A stretch of DNA of 64,000 bases from Pyrinomonadaceae bacterium (GTDB lineage Bacteria > Acidobacteriota > Blastocatellia > Pyrinomonadales > Pyrinomonadaceae): positions 1-64,000 of the forward strand of contig DASUNM010000024.1 in assembly GCA_036277115.1 (NCBI GenBank). Direction: 5' to 3'. Positions 20,579 to 30,152 of this stretch are shown piece by piece. Positions within the stretch are counted from its first letter, which is position 1. Each line of letters opens with the position of its first letter. A program made the position numbers and the translations under genes. A model generated the notes under the pieces. The model was not told the DNA's origin. It saw only the letters and a list, made by a program, of their open reading frames with translations, and made no database searches.

Positions 20579-22897
20579 CTACTCAGCAATCCGTTCGTTA
20601 GGCGCTCCCAGGTACTTCTTCAGCCAGGCGTGAACTTCCTGATAGAAAAACCTGCTGTTTTCGCCTTTAAGAATCCAATGGTTCTCGTCGGGCCAAACGA
20701 TTAGCTTGCTCGGGACGCGCATACGCTGCAGCACACTCCAGTTCTCAAGCGTCTGATTCAGCGGCACGCGGAAATCGTTCTCACCGACTGAGAGCAGGAT
20801 CGGTGTCTTGAAGTTCGCCGCGAAGCGAATCGGATTTTGTTCCCGCCAAACCGCGCCCTGCTCCCAGACGGGTCCGCCACTGCCGACTTCCCGATGATAA
20901 ATCGTGTCGCTCGTGCCCCATTGTGATTCGAGGTTAATCAGACCGGCATGACTGACCAAAGTCTTGTAGCGAGTCGTCGTGGCTTGCAGCCAGTTGGCGA
21001 GATGTCCGCCATAACTCGCGCCCGCCGCCGCTTGTCGCGTTCCATCGACGAACGAGAATTGACGGATAGTCTCGTCGGCGGCTTCGTTGATCTCGAGTGC
21101 CGGACCCTTCAACGGATCACCTTGAATGCTTTGCGCGAACGCTTCACCAAAACCGGTCGAGCCTGAATAGTTCGTCAGCAGCACGACGTAACCCGGCCGC
21201 GCGAGCATGTGATAGTTCCAGCGCAGACCCCAGTTGTCGCGCCACATCGTGTGCGGTCCGCCGTGCATGAGCACGAGCAGCGGATACTTTTTCTTCGCAT
21301 CGAATCGCGGCGGGAGGGCAATCATGTTGTGAATCCGTTTGCCCGCGCGGCTGGTGAACCAAAAGTGGCGCAACGGCTGCCAGTCGATTTGCGCAACGCG
21401 CTCAGCGTTGAATTCCGTAAGCGGCTTCTGGGTTTTCTCACTCAGATCGAGCCGGAAGATTTCCGGCGGATTCATCGCGCTTTCCCAGCTGGCGATGATA
21501 ATCGTGGACCCGGATTTTCGCGGAATGCGCAGGTTCGTGTAGACGCCGCGCGTCATCTCCATCGCCAGACGAACTTCGCCGCCGTTAGCCGGCACCGTAA
21601 AGAGCTTTTCGTTGCCCGCTTCTTCAGCCAACAGGTAAACCGATTGACTGTCGGGGGTTACTGCGTAAGTTCCCACCGATCGATCGAAATCTTTCGTGAG
21701 GATTATGGGCTGGCGAAGGAAACCCATGTTCGGCCATCCGAACCTTGCGAGCCGGTCGAGATTGTAGACCTTGCCGTTCGATTCAATGGTCGAGATGGCG
21801 TAGAGCGCGCGGCCGTCCGGACTAAACATGGGGCGAGCGAAAGTGTCGTTGCCTCCCGTAAGTCGCAGCGGTTCGCCGCCGTTCGCGTCAATCTTGAACA
21901 GCGACGTGTTCACCGGCGCATATGCCGCCGCGTTACGAACGGTGGTGGCTACGAATACGATCGAGCCGCCATCCGGTGTCCACACCGCGCCAAACTCTTC
22001 ACCCGAATCGGTGAGACTGCCTGAGAAGCCAGGCTCTTTCACAATTTTCGTTCCCGCGAAAATGTCTTTGGCTTTCGCTCCGGGTTCCAGAGTTTGGACA
22101 AAAAGATGGGCTTCCGTATCTTCCAGCCACCTGTCCCAATTGCGAATTGGGAATCCTTCATAAACGCGTGCGCGATACTTCTGGGCTTTGCGGTCAGCCG
22201 CAATTTTCTTGTTCGCTTCGTCATCCGCCGCGCCGGGATACACCGTGCTGGTAAAGAGCAGAGCCTTTCCGTCCGGTCGCCATTCCGGCGTACGCGCTCC
22301 GGTCGAAAGTGAAGTTGCACGCACGGCTTCGCCGCCGTCAGCCACATTGATGATGTAGATCTGCGCGACCTCATCGCCTTCGCGTCTGGCTGAGAATGCG
22401 AGCCGGTTGCTGTCGGGACTCCAGGAGACGCCGCTCTCGCCGCTCTTGGTAAACGTCAGCCGGCGCGGCTTTGCGCTGCCATCCGCGGGAACGATCCAAA
22501 GGTCCGAGACCTGATCCTTTTCGTCATAGGCGGGCTCAACCAGCGAGAACACAACCCATTTGCCGTCCGGGCTGGGCGCGGGCGCGCCGACACGCTTCAA
22601 TTGCCACATCGTCTCATGGCTGATGGGCGTCTTGGTTTGGGCGCGCGCGACAAAAGAAATGTGCAGCGGCGCGCAAAGCACAGCGGCGAAAACGGCCAGA
22701 CTTAGAATGAGACTGCGAGGCTTTTTACAAAGAGTCGGCTTCTTGTTCGTTCGCCCCCTCTCAGCAAGCGAAGATGGGGTTGGGGGAGAAGTGACGAGCG
22801 CGACAAACCCCACCCCCAACCCGCGTGCGGGAAGGGGAGAAAGACACATCGCCAATGAATTGTTCTGAAGAACCAGGCTGCGACGATTCTTAGACAT
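20579..22897 (-). CDS. S9 family peptidase (prolyl oligopeptidase type) with repeat-derived N-terminus
   Basis: This 772-residue exported serine peptidase has an N-terminal beta-propeller made of WD/TolB-like blades (PSPDGKWVVFS, WSPDSNRLAFS, WTPDGGSIVFV) and a C-terminal alpha/beta hydrolase. Triad: S628 in GASYGGHLA, D708 in GENDFRVPL, H740 in DENHWILKG. It cleaves peptides, often dipeptides. The ATG at 22897 is preceded by ACAGGAGA, so translation most likely starts there. Residues about 19-50 are then encoded by an inserted palindromic repeat, followed by the real hydrophobic signal (LILSLAVFAAVLCAPLHISF). No Met lies between the repeat and the signal peptide. It converges with the upstream hypothetical gene. 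Confidence 0.9.
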   Translation of the reverse strand: MSKNRRSLVLQNNSLAMCLSPLPARGLGVGFVALVTSPPTPSSLAERGRTNKKPTLCKKPRSLILSLAVFAAVLCAPLHISFVARAQTKTPISHETMWQLKRVGAPAPSPDGKWVVFSLVEPAYDEKDQVSDLWIVPADGSAKPRRLTFTKSGESGVSWSPDSNRLAFSARREGDEVAQIYIINVADGGEAVRATSLSTGARTPEWRPDGKALLFTSTVYPGAADDEANKKIAADRKAQKYRARVYEGFPIRNWDRWLEDTEAHLFVQTLEPGAKAKDIFAGTKIVKEPGFSGSLTDSGEEFGAVWTPDGGSIVFVATTVRNAAAYAPVNTSLFKIDANGGEPLRLTGGNDTFARPMFSPDGRALYAISTIESNGKVYNLDRLARFGWPNMGFLRQPIILTKDFDRSVGTYAVTPDSQSVYLLAEEAGNEKLFTVPANGGEVRLAMEMTRGVYTNLRIPRKSGSTIIIASWESAMNPPEIFRLDLSEKTQKPLTEFNAERVAQIDWQPLRHFWFTSRAGKRIHNMIALPPRFDAKKKYPLLVLMHGGPHTMWRDNWGLRWNYHMLARPGYVVLLTNYSGSTGFGEAFAQSIQGDPLKGPALEINEAADETIRQFSFVDGTRQAAAGASYGGHLANWLQATTTRYKTLVSHAGLINLESQWGTSDTIYHREVGSGGPVWEQGAVWREQNPIRFAANFKTPILLSVGENDFRVPLNQTLENWSVLQRMRVPSKLIVWPDENHWILKGENSRFFYQEVHAWLKKYLGAPNERIAE
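22751..22843. repeat. Palindromic repeat inserted in-frame in the S9 peptidase gene
   Basis: CCCCCTCTCAGCAAGCG with GGGGTTGGGGGAG (left arm) faces AACCCCACCCCCAACCCGCG with GGGAAGGGGAGAAAG (right arm). This is the same family as 19731-19828. It lies inside the coding region, between the start codon and the signal peptide, and is translated as about 32 residues (LSPLPARGLGVGF to SLAERGRTN) without breaking the frame. Confidence 0.8.
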
Positions 22898-22910
22898 TCG
22901 GATTCTCCTG

Positions 22911-24758
22911 TTATTGGTCTTCGTAAAGACGATCTATCACATTTCGATACTTCTGATCGATCACGCGCCGTTTCACCTTCAGCGTCGGCGTCAACTCGCC
23001 GCTATCTACGGTGAACTCGTGTTCAAGCACCGCAATTTTCTTAATCTTTTCAAACTGCGCGAGGTGTTCCGTGCGCGCGGCAATCTGTCGTTCGAACAAA
23101 TCGATGATGCGGGGGCTGTGGCAGAAATCGCCGCGCGTGCGCAGGTCGAGGCCCTTGAGCTTCGCGTAGGCGTCAAGTTGATCCCAAGCCGGAACTATCA
23201 GCGCTGAAGCAAACTTGCGGCTGTCGCCAATGACGACCACCTGGCTTACGAACCGCGAGCCTTTGATCAACTGTTCGATAACCTGCGGGGCGATGTACTT
23301 CCCACCGGACGTTTTCAGGAGCTCTTTCTTGCGATCCGTAATCGTGAGAAAGCCGTCTGTATCGAGGCAGCCAATATCTCCGGTCTTGAACCAGCCGTCT
23401 TCGGTCATCACCGCGCGCGTTTCTTCGGGTTTGTGCCAGTAGCCCTGCATTACGTGCGGCCCGCGCGTTTCGATCTCGCCATCGGCGGCGATGCGCACTT
23501 CGACGTTGCGAACCGGTTTCCCGGACGTGCCGACGCGAATGTATTGAAGCTGGCCCGCAGTGATCACGGGTGAAGTTTCCGTCAAGCCATAACCCTGCAC
23601 GATCGGCAAACCGGCGCCGAGAAATGCGAGCGCGATGTCGTTCGACAGCGCGGCGCCGCCGGAAACCAGGATGCGAATTCGCCCGCCCATCGCGTTGCGG
23701 AGTTTCTTGAACAGCACAGCGTCGGCGAGTTTGTGTTTCAACGAAAGCGGAAACGGAATCGGCTTGCGGTCCGAATGGTGCTGCGCCCATTCCCGGCCCA
23801 CGCCGATCGCCCATTGCGCCATCGCGCCGTTCAACTTTCCTTTGGAAGCTGCTTTGTCCTGCACGCGCTCGACGATCTTTTCATAAATGCGCGGTACGCC
23901 GACAAAGACTGTCGGATGAATTTCGCGCAGGTAGTCGCCCAGGTTGTCGAGTTGGCCGAAGTACACGCTCATGCCGTGATGCAGGTACATGTTCATCGCC
24001 TGGCGTTCGAAGACGTGCGACAAAGGCAGCACGGAAAGGGCTGTGTCTTTCACGCCAAACGCGAAGTGGTTCGACGAATCGATCAGATTCGAAACCATGT
24101 TCGAGTGCGAAAGCATTACACCCTTTGGCTCGCCCGTCGTTCCTGAGGTGTAAATGATCGTCGCCAGATCTTCCGGCTTCGCCCCGCGTGCGAGTTCCTC
24201 GATCAGCGAAGGTGTCTGCCGGTGCACGTCTCGGCCTTTGTTTTCGAGATCTGAGAGGCTGGACGTATTGGCGCGGCCCGCGGCGTTGTCTTCGTACAGC
24301 ACGACATGCGAAACCTCGGGAGAATCGCGCAGGACTTCCTCCATTTGCGCCAATTTCTCTCGCGACTGAACAAACAGAACTCGCGCGCCTGAGTCCTTCA
24401 AAATGTATTGCGCCTGTGGCGGCGTCAGCGTCGGATAAATCGGGACCGTGATAGCGCCCGCGAACAGACAGCCCTGATCGGTCAAAACCCATTCGGCGCA
24501 GCTTTCGGAAAGCAGCGCGACGCGTTCGCCTTTGGCGATGCCCAGGGAATTGAGACCAAGCGCGATGTGCTTTGCGCGCTGCAACATCTGCGCGGCTGAG
24601 ATCGAATGCCACGCTCCGTCGCGCTTGTAATTCAGCGTGTTCGGTTTCGGATGGTTGCGCGCCAGGCGTTCGTAAACTTCAGGAAGGGTCGTCGGGTCGT
24701 CAGACGTGAGGGGCACTCGCGGCGGACTGAAGGGTGATTGGGAGAGTTTCTCGATCAT
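22911..24758 (-). CDS. fadD: Long-chain acyl-CoA synthetase (AMP-forming)
   Basis: The enzyme activates fatty acids with ATP and CoA through an acyl-AMP intermediate. It has 615 residues, the size of the long-chain, ACSL-like branch. The AMP-binding P-loop YTSGTTGEPKG lies at about residues 203-213, followed by LPLSHVFERQ, the linker GYGLTETSP, TEDGWFKTGDIG and DRKKELLKTSGGKYI. No signal peptide. Its ATG overlaps the TGA of the TetR gene (ATGA at 24755-24758), so the two form one translationally coupled operon. This indicates control by that regulator. Confidence 0.93.
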   Translation of the reverse strand: MIEKLSQSPFSPPRVPLTSDDPTTLPEVYERLARNHPKPNTLNYKRDGAWHSISAAQMLQRAKHIALGLNSLGIAKGERVALLSESCAEWVLTDQGCLFAGAITVPIYPTLTPPQAQYILKDSGARVLFVQSREKLAQMEEVLRDSPEVSHVVLYEDNAAGRANTSSLSDLENKGRDVHRQTPSLIEELARGAKPEDLATIIYTSGTTGEPKGVMLSHSNMVSNLIDSSNHFAFGVKDTALSVLPLSHVFERQAMNMYLHHGMSVYFGQLDNLGDYLREIHPTVFVGVPRIYEKIVERVQDKAASKGKLNGAMAQWAIGVGREWAQHHSDRKPIPFPLSLKHKLADAVLFKKLRNAMGGRIRILVSGGAALSNDIALAFLGAGLPIVQGYGLTETSPVITAGQLQYIRVGTSGKPVRNVEVRIAADGEIETRGPHVMQGYWHKPEETRAVMTEDGWFKTGDIGCLDTDGFLTITDRKKELLKTSGGKYIAPQVIEQLIKGSRFVSQVVVIGDSRKFASALIVPAWDQLDAYAKLKGLDLRTRGDFCHSPRIIDLFERQIAARTEHLAQFEKIKKIAVLEHEFTVDSGELTPTLKVKRRVIDQKYRNVIDRLYEDQ

Positions 24759-25408
24759 TTGGAACGCATGCCTCCGGCCTGCTGCACGCCAGAGGCGTGC
24801 GTACCAACGCCGTTTAGAAAAACATCCATCACCACATCAGCCATCGGCTCTAGTTTGTAATTGCGGTGCGAGATAATCCAGTTGGTCGCCATCTCATCGA
24901 GTGCTCCGAAGAGTATCTTTGCGGCGATGGTCGCGTTCAGGTCCGGGCGAAACACGCCGGCGCGCTGGCCTTCTTCGAAAATGTCGTGCAGTAAGCCCAG
25001 GTACTCAGCAAAGCCGGCGGCGGAAAACTCTTCCATGAACTTCGTCGAGCCACGCAACTCCACCTGAAACACGACGGCAAGATCGCGATCCGCGCCCAGT
25101 CTTTCCAGGTGAAGTGAAGCAATGCGACGCAGCTTTTCGCGCGGGTCGGTGACCTCTTTGATCAGTTTGCGCGCGGCGGCAATCGCTTCCGCCATGTTCT
25201 GATCGAAAATCGAGTGCAGGATTTCATCTTTGCTTTTGAAATAGAGATATACGGTGCCGTCCGCCACGTCGGCTTCGCGTGCAATGTCGGCGACCTTCGA
25301 ATTGAAATAGCCGTTACGCGCGAAGACCTGGGTGGCGGCGCGCAGAATGGCGGCACGTTTATCGGTGCTGGAGTTGCGCGAAGTGACTCGCTTTGCGGGA
25401 CTAGCCAT
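24755..25408 (-). CDS. TetR-family regulator, FadR-like
   Basis: This 217-residue DNA-binding repressor has an N-terminal TetR helix-turn-helix (AILRAATQVFARNGYFNSKV, ADGTVYLYFKSKDEIL; about residues 18-65) and an all-helical ligand domain with AVVFQVELRGS and GALDEMATNWIIS. These segments resemble Bacillus FadR, which releases DNA on binding long-chain acyl-CoA. The 4-bp overlap with an acyl-CoA synthetase gene supports fatty-acid sensing. The operator was not located; upstream lies an unrelated palindrome. The FadR assignment is by family resemblance and context. Confidence 0.88.
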   Translation of the reverse strand: MASPAKRVTSRNSSTDKRAAILRAATQVFARNGYFNSKVADIAREADVADGTVYLYFKSKDEILHSIFDQNMAEAIAAARKLIKEVTDPREKLRRIASLHLERLGADRDLAVVFQVELRGSTKFMEEFSAAGFAEYLGLLHDIFEEGQRAGVFRPDLNATIAAKILFGALDEMATNWIISHRNYKLEPMADVVMDVFLNGVGTHASGVQQAGGMRSK

Positions 25409-25476
25409 GGAATGAATGAATCGTCACTCAGTAACGCAAACAGCGTAACTTGTCGGGGAAGTTGGGGCAAGTATCG

Positions 25477-25532
25477 GTGGCACAGACTTCAGTCTGTGGT
25501 TTCAATCGGAAACTCACTGAAGTCTGTGCCAC
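25477..25532. repeat. Dispersed palindrome, CAGACTTCAGTCTG family (copy 2)
   Basis: GTGGCACAGACTTCAGTCTG and CTGAAGTCTGTGCCAC face each other across about 20 bases. It ends 4 bp before the complement of the MscS stop codon and so forms the 3' end of that gene. Same family as 3898-3961. Confidence 0.82.
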
Positions 25533-25536
25533 TGGG

Positions 25537-26493
25537 TCACTCGCCAGAGCGGTCGTCCGTTATTGATCTGTCACCTGTATCCAGAGGCAGCGCGCCTTCG
25601 CGCACCCGGAACTCCGTCTGCGGAAACGGAATCTCGATGCCTGTTTCGCGGAAGAGTTTTTCGAGGCGGTAATTAATATCGCTCTTAATCTGTGGGTGTA
25701 GTCGCGGGCGATTTGTCCACACGAGCAAACGAAAGTCGAGCGACCAATCGCCGAACTTGAGGAACTGCACTTTTGGCGGTGGATCTTTCAAAACGTTATC
25801 AACATCTTCGGCGGCCTTAAGCAGAGTTCGCGTGATGAGATCGATGTCTGAGTCATACGCGACGCCCACCGGTATCGAAATACGTACGCGCGGATCTCCA
25901 TACGACCAGTTAATTAATCTTTGGCTTACGAGGCGTGAATTCGGCACGATGATCGAAACGCGATCGTTGGTAACGACAATGGTGGTGCGCAGGTTGATGC
26001 TCTGCACGTCGCCTTCGTCTTCAGCGATGGTAATGTGATCGCCAACGCGCACCGGCCGCTCAAAAAGGAGAATGAATCCCGAGGCAATATCTGCAGCGAT
26101 ATACTGCAAACCGAAGCCAATGCCTACCGACAGCGCTGTGAAAATAACCGCGAGCGAAGTTAGATCCAGATTGAAGGCCGCCTTCAGAGCCATCAGCGCG
26201 CCAAGAGTTACGATGAGGTACTGCGTGACTCTTCCCAGCGTGTAGCGGAGACCGGGATCGAGGTATGCCCTTTTTTCAATACTGCGCTTAAGCAGACGGC
26301 TGAGCGTGCGGGACAGCGCGATCGCAACAATCAGAATCAGCAGGCCCTGGACCAGTCTGGTGACTACAATCTCGACGCTGCCAATTCGGTAGGGCTGGTT
26401 GAGGTACTGCCAGATTCGGGCGAGGACACCGACGCTATCCTGGAGCGCAAAAATTGCCAGGGCGGAGGACAGCACGCTAAGTAGCAGGGTCAC
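25537..26493 (-). CDS. Small-conductance mechanosensitive channel (MscS family)
   Basis: This inner-membrane channel opens under membrane tension after osmotic downshock. The 318-residue protein has about four hydrophobic segments in residues 1-130, including the pore-lining TM3-like stretch (SLAVIFTALSVGIGFGLQYI, then AADIASGFILLFERP). The cytoplasmic beta domain follows (RVGDHITIAEDEGDVQSINL, VVTNDRVSIIVPNSRLVSQ), then the C-terminal alpha/beta part. Family hallmarks are intact. No neighbour suggests a special role. Confidence 0.92.
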   Translation of the reverse strand: MTLLLSVLSSALAIFALQDSVGVLARIWQYLNQPYRIGSVEIVVTRLVQGLLILIVAIALSRTLSRLLKRSIEKRAYLDPGLRYTLGRVTQYLIVTLGALMALKAAFNLDLTSLAVIFTALSVGIGFGLQYIAADIASGFILLFERPVRVGDHITIAEDEGDVQSINLRTTIVVTNDRVSIIVPNSRLVSQRLINWSYGDPRVRISIPVGVAYDSDIDLITRTLLKAAEDVDNVLKDPPPKVQFLKFGDWSLDFRLLVWTNRPRLHPQIKSDINYRLEKLFRETGIEIPFPQTEFRVREGALPLDTGDRSITDDRSGE

Positions 26494-26742
26494 TTCGTAT
26501 AACTATATGAACCGCGGCCGGGAGCGTCAAAGTGGCCGTAACTGCTGCAAATGCAACTTTTTCTTCGATTTTGTTCGTACGGGTGTTAATAATCGTCGGA
26601 CGCGCGGCGTTTTATGGGCGGAAGGGGATTTTCTACAAACATGCTAGCCGCCGTGAAACCGCTCAAAGTTGTAACGCCATCCGTCGATTACACAGAGAAT
26701 TCTATTTTGGGGAATCGCATAAAGACATCCGGTTCCAAGGCA

Positions 26743-27297
26743 ATGCCAACCATGTCCGCAGAAGCGAACAGTTCTCTCGAGACACTTTTTCAGCAGCATC
26801 ATGACCGCGTATTTCGCGCGGCTCACCGGGTCACGGGCAGCGCGGCGGATGCTGAAGATGTTTTGCAGACGGTTTTCCTCCGCTTGGCACGCGGGTCAGA
26901 AGGCGTGACTGTCCCGGACAATCCGGAAAGTTATTTTGCGCGAGCGGCAGTCAATGCGTCGCTCGACCTGCTGCGCGCGCGGAAACGTTCGAAGGCTGTG
27001 GCCTTCGACGATGTTGAGAACGGTGCGGCGGCAATCGAATTAGTGTCGCGGCGACATCCTGAGGCGAGTCATGAAGATCGCGAGCTGCGGCAGTTGATTC
27101 GTGAAGCGGTTTCAAAACTCGGGCCGACGGCAGGTCAGATGTTCGCGCTGCGTTATTTCGAAGGATACGACAACGGCGAGATTGCGCAGATGATGAAAAC
27201 TTCGGCGCTGGTCGTCGGCGTGACCCTGCATCGAGCACGCACGCGTCTGAGAAAAGAGATTGGGAGTTATCTGCAAAAGCATCCCTCAAAGGTTTAG
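26743..27297 (+). CDS. ECF-type RNA polymerase sigma factor
   Basis: This sigma-70 family factor of the extracytoplasmic-function class has about 184 residues. Region 2 (LFQQHHDRVFRAAHRVTG, ADAEDVLQTVFLRLARG) recognises the -10 element; region 4 (AVSKLGPTAGQMFALRYFEG, YDNGEIAQMMK) recognises -35. The start is uncertain: ATG at 26743 follows AAGG, while ATG at 26641 would add 34 residues and follows a distant AAGGGGA. The stop codon is part of a palindrome (27292-27346). The next gene, 90 bp downstream, encodes a zinc anti-sigma-like FecR protein, its probable regulator. Confidence 0.9.
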   Translation: MPTMSAEANSSLETLFQQHHDRVFRAAHRVTGSAADAEDVLQTVFLRLARGSEGVTVPDNPESYFARAAVNASLDLLRARKRSKAVAFDDVENGAAAIELVSRRHPEASHEDRELRQLIREAVSKLGPTAGQMFALRYFEGYDNGEIAQMMKTSALVVGVTLHRARTRLRKEIGSYLQKHPSKV

Positions 27298-27346
27298 CGG
27301 AGGGCTACCGCCCTCCGAATTGGCGGGCAGTAGCCCGCCTCTAAAC
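27292..27346. repeat. Nested palindrome overlapping the sigma-factor stop codon
   Basis: GTTTAG at 27292-27297 (including the TAG stop) pairs with CTAAAC at 27341-27346. Inside are two smaller hairpins, CGGAGGGC/GCCCTCCG and GGCGGGC/GCCCGCC. The whole lies between the sigma gene and the anti-sigma/FecR gene and could slow or end transcription between them. Confidence 0.7.
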
Positions 27347-27387
27347 GAAAGGGATTTGAGATTGGAATCATCCTTGGAGCGAAAGTT

Positions 27388-30075
27388 ATGAAAAACAAAG
27401 AACTCGACAACATGCTGGACAAGGTCGCGACTGAGATTCGTGGCGAGCAGATCGAATCGGCGATGGTGAACGACGCTGCCGAGCGCGTGTGGATGCGAAT
27501 GTCTTCGCAGTCCGGCGTCGCGGCAAGCGAAGCTTCGGTGACGGCGGGTGCTTCTGAGCACATCGAAAGCTGCGCTGATTTTCAATCGCTGATGCCGGCC
27601 TATGTGAGACACGAGCTGTCGGAAGCGCGCGCGCTTCTCCTCGTCGATCACACGCATGAATGCATTCCGTGCCGCAGGGCCCTGAAGGAAGCGCGCACCA
27701 CGCGTGTTGCGGCCGCAGTTGCGCCGCGACGTCAAACGCGCAAGGCGTCCCGCTACAGCTTCAATCCAGTCGTTCTGCGTTGGGCGGTTGCCGCAACGCT
27801 CGTGATTGGTCTGGGGCTGGTCGCGTGGCCGTTGGTTGAACGCTACATGCCGATTGGCTCAATCGACGCGACCGTGCAAGCCGCTGACGGCGCCGTGTAT
27901 CTCGTCGAAGACACGAAGACACAACCGCTGACAAACGGCGCGAAGCTCGCGCGCGGGCAGGTGATTCGTACCGCGAAAGACGCGCGGGCGACGGTGCGGC
28001 TTGGCGATGGCACTTTGATCGAGATGAAGGATCGTTCGGAATTCTCGGTCAATCAAACGTTGCGCGGCACCACTATTTATCTTGGTTCGGGAAGCGTAAT
28101 TGTCGAAGCCGCCAAGCAGAAGGATCGTCTGTTCCTCGACACCGGTGATTCGCTGGTGGCCGTGACCGGCACCATCTTTTCAGCGAATGCCGGCACGAAA
28201 GGTTCGCGCGTAAGCGTGGTTGAGGGTTCAGTTAATCTTGATCACAACGGTAAAGAACGCGTTCTGAAAGCCGGCGAGCAGGCCACCACCAGCGCGACGA
28301 TTCAAACCGTGCCGGTGAAGGAAGAGGTTGCCTGGAGTAAGAATGCCGCCAAGTACGCACAGACTCTGGAAGCGCTGTCGGCGCTGAACAAAGACCTGAA
28401 TGCCGTGGCGCAACCCGGCGTGCGTCACTCGACACGTCTGCTCGACATGATGCCCGAGAACACGGTGCTGTACGCGGCGGTTCCGAATCTGGCCGCGACG
28501 ATCATCGAGTCGAACCGCATCATCGAAGAGAAAATTCAGCAGAACCCGGCGCTGAGCGAGTGGTTTAAGAACCGTCGCGATCCGGGCATGAACAACGCCA
28601 TCAATGCGATTCGCGACTTCGGCGATCAGCTTGGTGAAGAGATTGCCGTCGGCGCCGCCATGGACGAAAAAGGCGAGCCCGTGCAGCCGTTGATTCTCGC
28701 CGAGTTGAAGAACGCCGCCGGCTTCCGCGCTTTCGTTGATGCCCAGGTGCAGAAGTTAAGCACTTCAGGCAAGAAGGGGCCGGATATTGTGTGGGTTGAC
28801 GATCCGAATACGGCCCAGCCGACCGCGAACAACCCGGCCAACAAAATTGGCAAAGAAATCTACGTTTGGATCAACGGCGACGTGCTGGTCGGCTCTCCTA
28901 AGCTCGATCAGTTGCAGCGGGTTGCGACGACGCCGCAGACCTCGTTCATGTCCAGCGCTTTCCGCAACCGCATTGCGGATGTCTATCGCGAAGGCGCCGG
29001 CATTGTCGTGGCGGCGGACCTTGAGAAGGTCGTCGCGCGAGTTGGCCCGCTTCACAGTACGAAGTCCAAGAGTTCGGACAACGCAGTCAAGCACGATCAG
29101 GCGCTCAACGAACTTGGCGTTATGAATCTGAATTCGTTCGTGCTCGATCAGAAAGTGACGAACGGCAAGACGCACACGCGCGCCATGCTTTCCTACGACC
29201 AGACCGACCGCGGCATCACTTCGTGGCTGGCGCAACCTGGCCCGATGGGTTCGCTCGATTACATCTCGCCCGACGCGAATCTGGTGGCCGGCTTTGTCAT
29301 CAAGAATCCGACCGCGGTGGTTGATGACTTGCTGCGGGTGATCAACCTGGGCTCGCCCGACGTCAAAACGCATCTCGACAAGTTGGAGCGTGAGCACGGC
29401 CTGAACGTGCGCAGCGATTTCGCGGCGCCCCTGGGTGGTGAGTACGCCTTCGCGATTGACGGCCCAATTCTGCCGACGCCTTCGTGGAAGCTGGTAATCC
29501 AGGTTAACGACCCGGCCCGCCTGCAACAGACACTCGAGCGTGTCGTGGTGGAAATCAACAAAGAGGCCGCGAGGGAAGGCAAGAAAGGTCTGGCCTGGGA
29601 TCGCGCAGACAGCGGTGGCCGCACGTTCTACACCCTTAAGTCGCAGGACTTCGGAGTCGAAGCGAACTACGTGTTCGTGAACGGCTACATGATTGCGGGC
29701 CCGACGCGCGCGCTGATCGAACAGGCGCTGCGGTATCACGACTCAGGATCGACGCTGAAGAATTCGGCGAAGTTCACCGCGGGCCTGCCGGCCGACGGCA
29801 ACGTGAACTTCTCGGCGTTTGTCTATCAGAACCTGGCGCCGCTGGTGCAGCCTTTCGCTAAGGCAGGAGGGAACTTGCCCTCCGGCCCGAGCAAGGCGCT
29901 CGCCATGGCCGCGACGATGGAGCCAACGCTGCTTTACGCCTACGCGTATGGCGATCACATCGAAGTCGCTGCGAACACCAATGGCGGACCGTTTGGCTTG
30001 AGCCCGGCGACGCTGCTCGGAATGCCCAGCGCGTTCGAACTGCAGAGCGTGCTCGAAAAGGGAACCGGGAAGTAA
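27388..30075 (+). CDS. Membrane anti-sigma/FecR protein with large DUF3352-like domain
   Basis: This 895-residue protein combines three parts. Residues 1-100 form a cytoplasmic anti-sigma-like domain with the zinc motif H88-x3-C92-x2-C95 (HTHECIPC). A single membrane helix follows at about 131-153 (RWAVAATLVIGLGLVAWPLV). The periplasmic part has a FecR domain (about 160-300; LARGQVIRTAKDARATVRLG, GDSLVAVTGTIFSANAG, VVEGSVNL), then about 560 residues resembling DUF3352 proteins (MMPENTVLYAAVPNLAATI, VYREGAGIVVAADLEK). It lies directly after an ECF sigma gene, so it probably binds and holds that sigma factor and releases it on an envelope signal. Such a large output domain is unusual for FecR. 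Confidence 0.85.
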   Translation: MKNKELDNMLDKVATEIRGEQIESAMVNDAAERVWMRMSSQSGVAASEASVTAGASEHIESCADFQSLMPAYVRHELSEARALLLVDHTHECIPCRRALKEARTTRVAAAVAPRRQTRKASRYSFNPVVLRWAVAATLVIGLGLVAWPLVERYMPIGSIDATVQAADGAVYLVEDTKTQPLTNGAKLARGQVIRTAKDARATVRLGDGTLIEMKDRSEFSVNQTLRGTTIYLGSGSVIVEAAKQKDRLFLDTGDSLVAVTGTIFSANAGTKGSRVSVVEGSVNLDHNGKERVLKAGEQATTSATIQTVPVKEEVAWSKNAAKYAQTLEALSALNKDLNAVAQPGVRHSTRLLDMMPENTVLYAAVPNLAATIIESNRIIEEKIQQNPALSEWFKNRRDPGMNNAINAIRDFGDQLGEEIAVGAAMDEKGEPVQPLILAELKNAAGFRAFVDAQVQKLSTSGKKGPDIVWVDDPNTAQPTANNPANKIGKEIYVWINGDVLVGSPKLDQLQRVATTPQTSFMSSAFRNRIADVYREGAGIVVAADLEKVVARVGPLHSTKSKSSDNAVKHDQALNELGVMNLNSFVLDQKVTNGKTHTRAMLSYDQTDRGITSWLAQPGPMGSLDYISPDANLVAGFVIKNPTAVVDDLLRVINLGSPDVKTHLDKLEREHGLNVRSDFAAPLGGEYAFAIDGPILPTPSWKLVIQVNDPARLQQTLERVVVEINKEAAREGKKGLAWDRADSGGRTFYTLKSQDFGVEANYVFVNGYMIAGPTRALIEQALRYHDSGSTLKNSAKFTAGLPADGNVNFSAFVYQNLAPLVQPFAKAGGNLPSGPSKALAMAATMEPTLLYAYAYGDHIEVAANTNGGPFGLSPATLLGMPSAFELQSVLEKGTGK

Positions 30076-30097
30076 CACTTTAATCGCGTCACGAGGT

Positions 30098-30121
30098 CCG
30101 AGGAGTTTTCCAACTCCTCGG
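30098..30121 (+). terminator. Hairpin after the FecR gene, possible weak terminator
   Basis: CCGAGGAGTT and AACTCCTCGG form a perfect 10-bp stem with a 4-nt loop (TTCC), 20 bp after the stop codon. The following GCTTCTGGCATTTC is only weakly T-rich, so partial termination or transcript processing is more likely than a full stop. Confidence 0.5.
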
Positions 30122-30152
30122 GCTTCTGGCATTTCAGTTCACGGAGCCAATC

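Noticed and set aside
27388..30075. FecR of an iron-siderophore system
   Set aside because: There is no TonB-dependent receptor or siderophore gene nearby, and the protein has a huge extra domain. Only the FecR module itself was kept.
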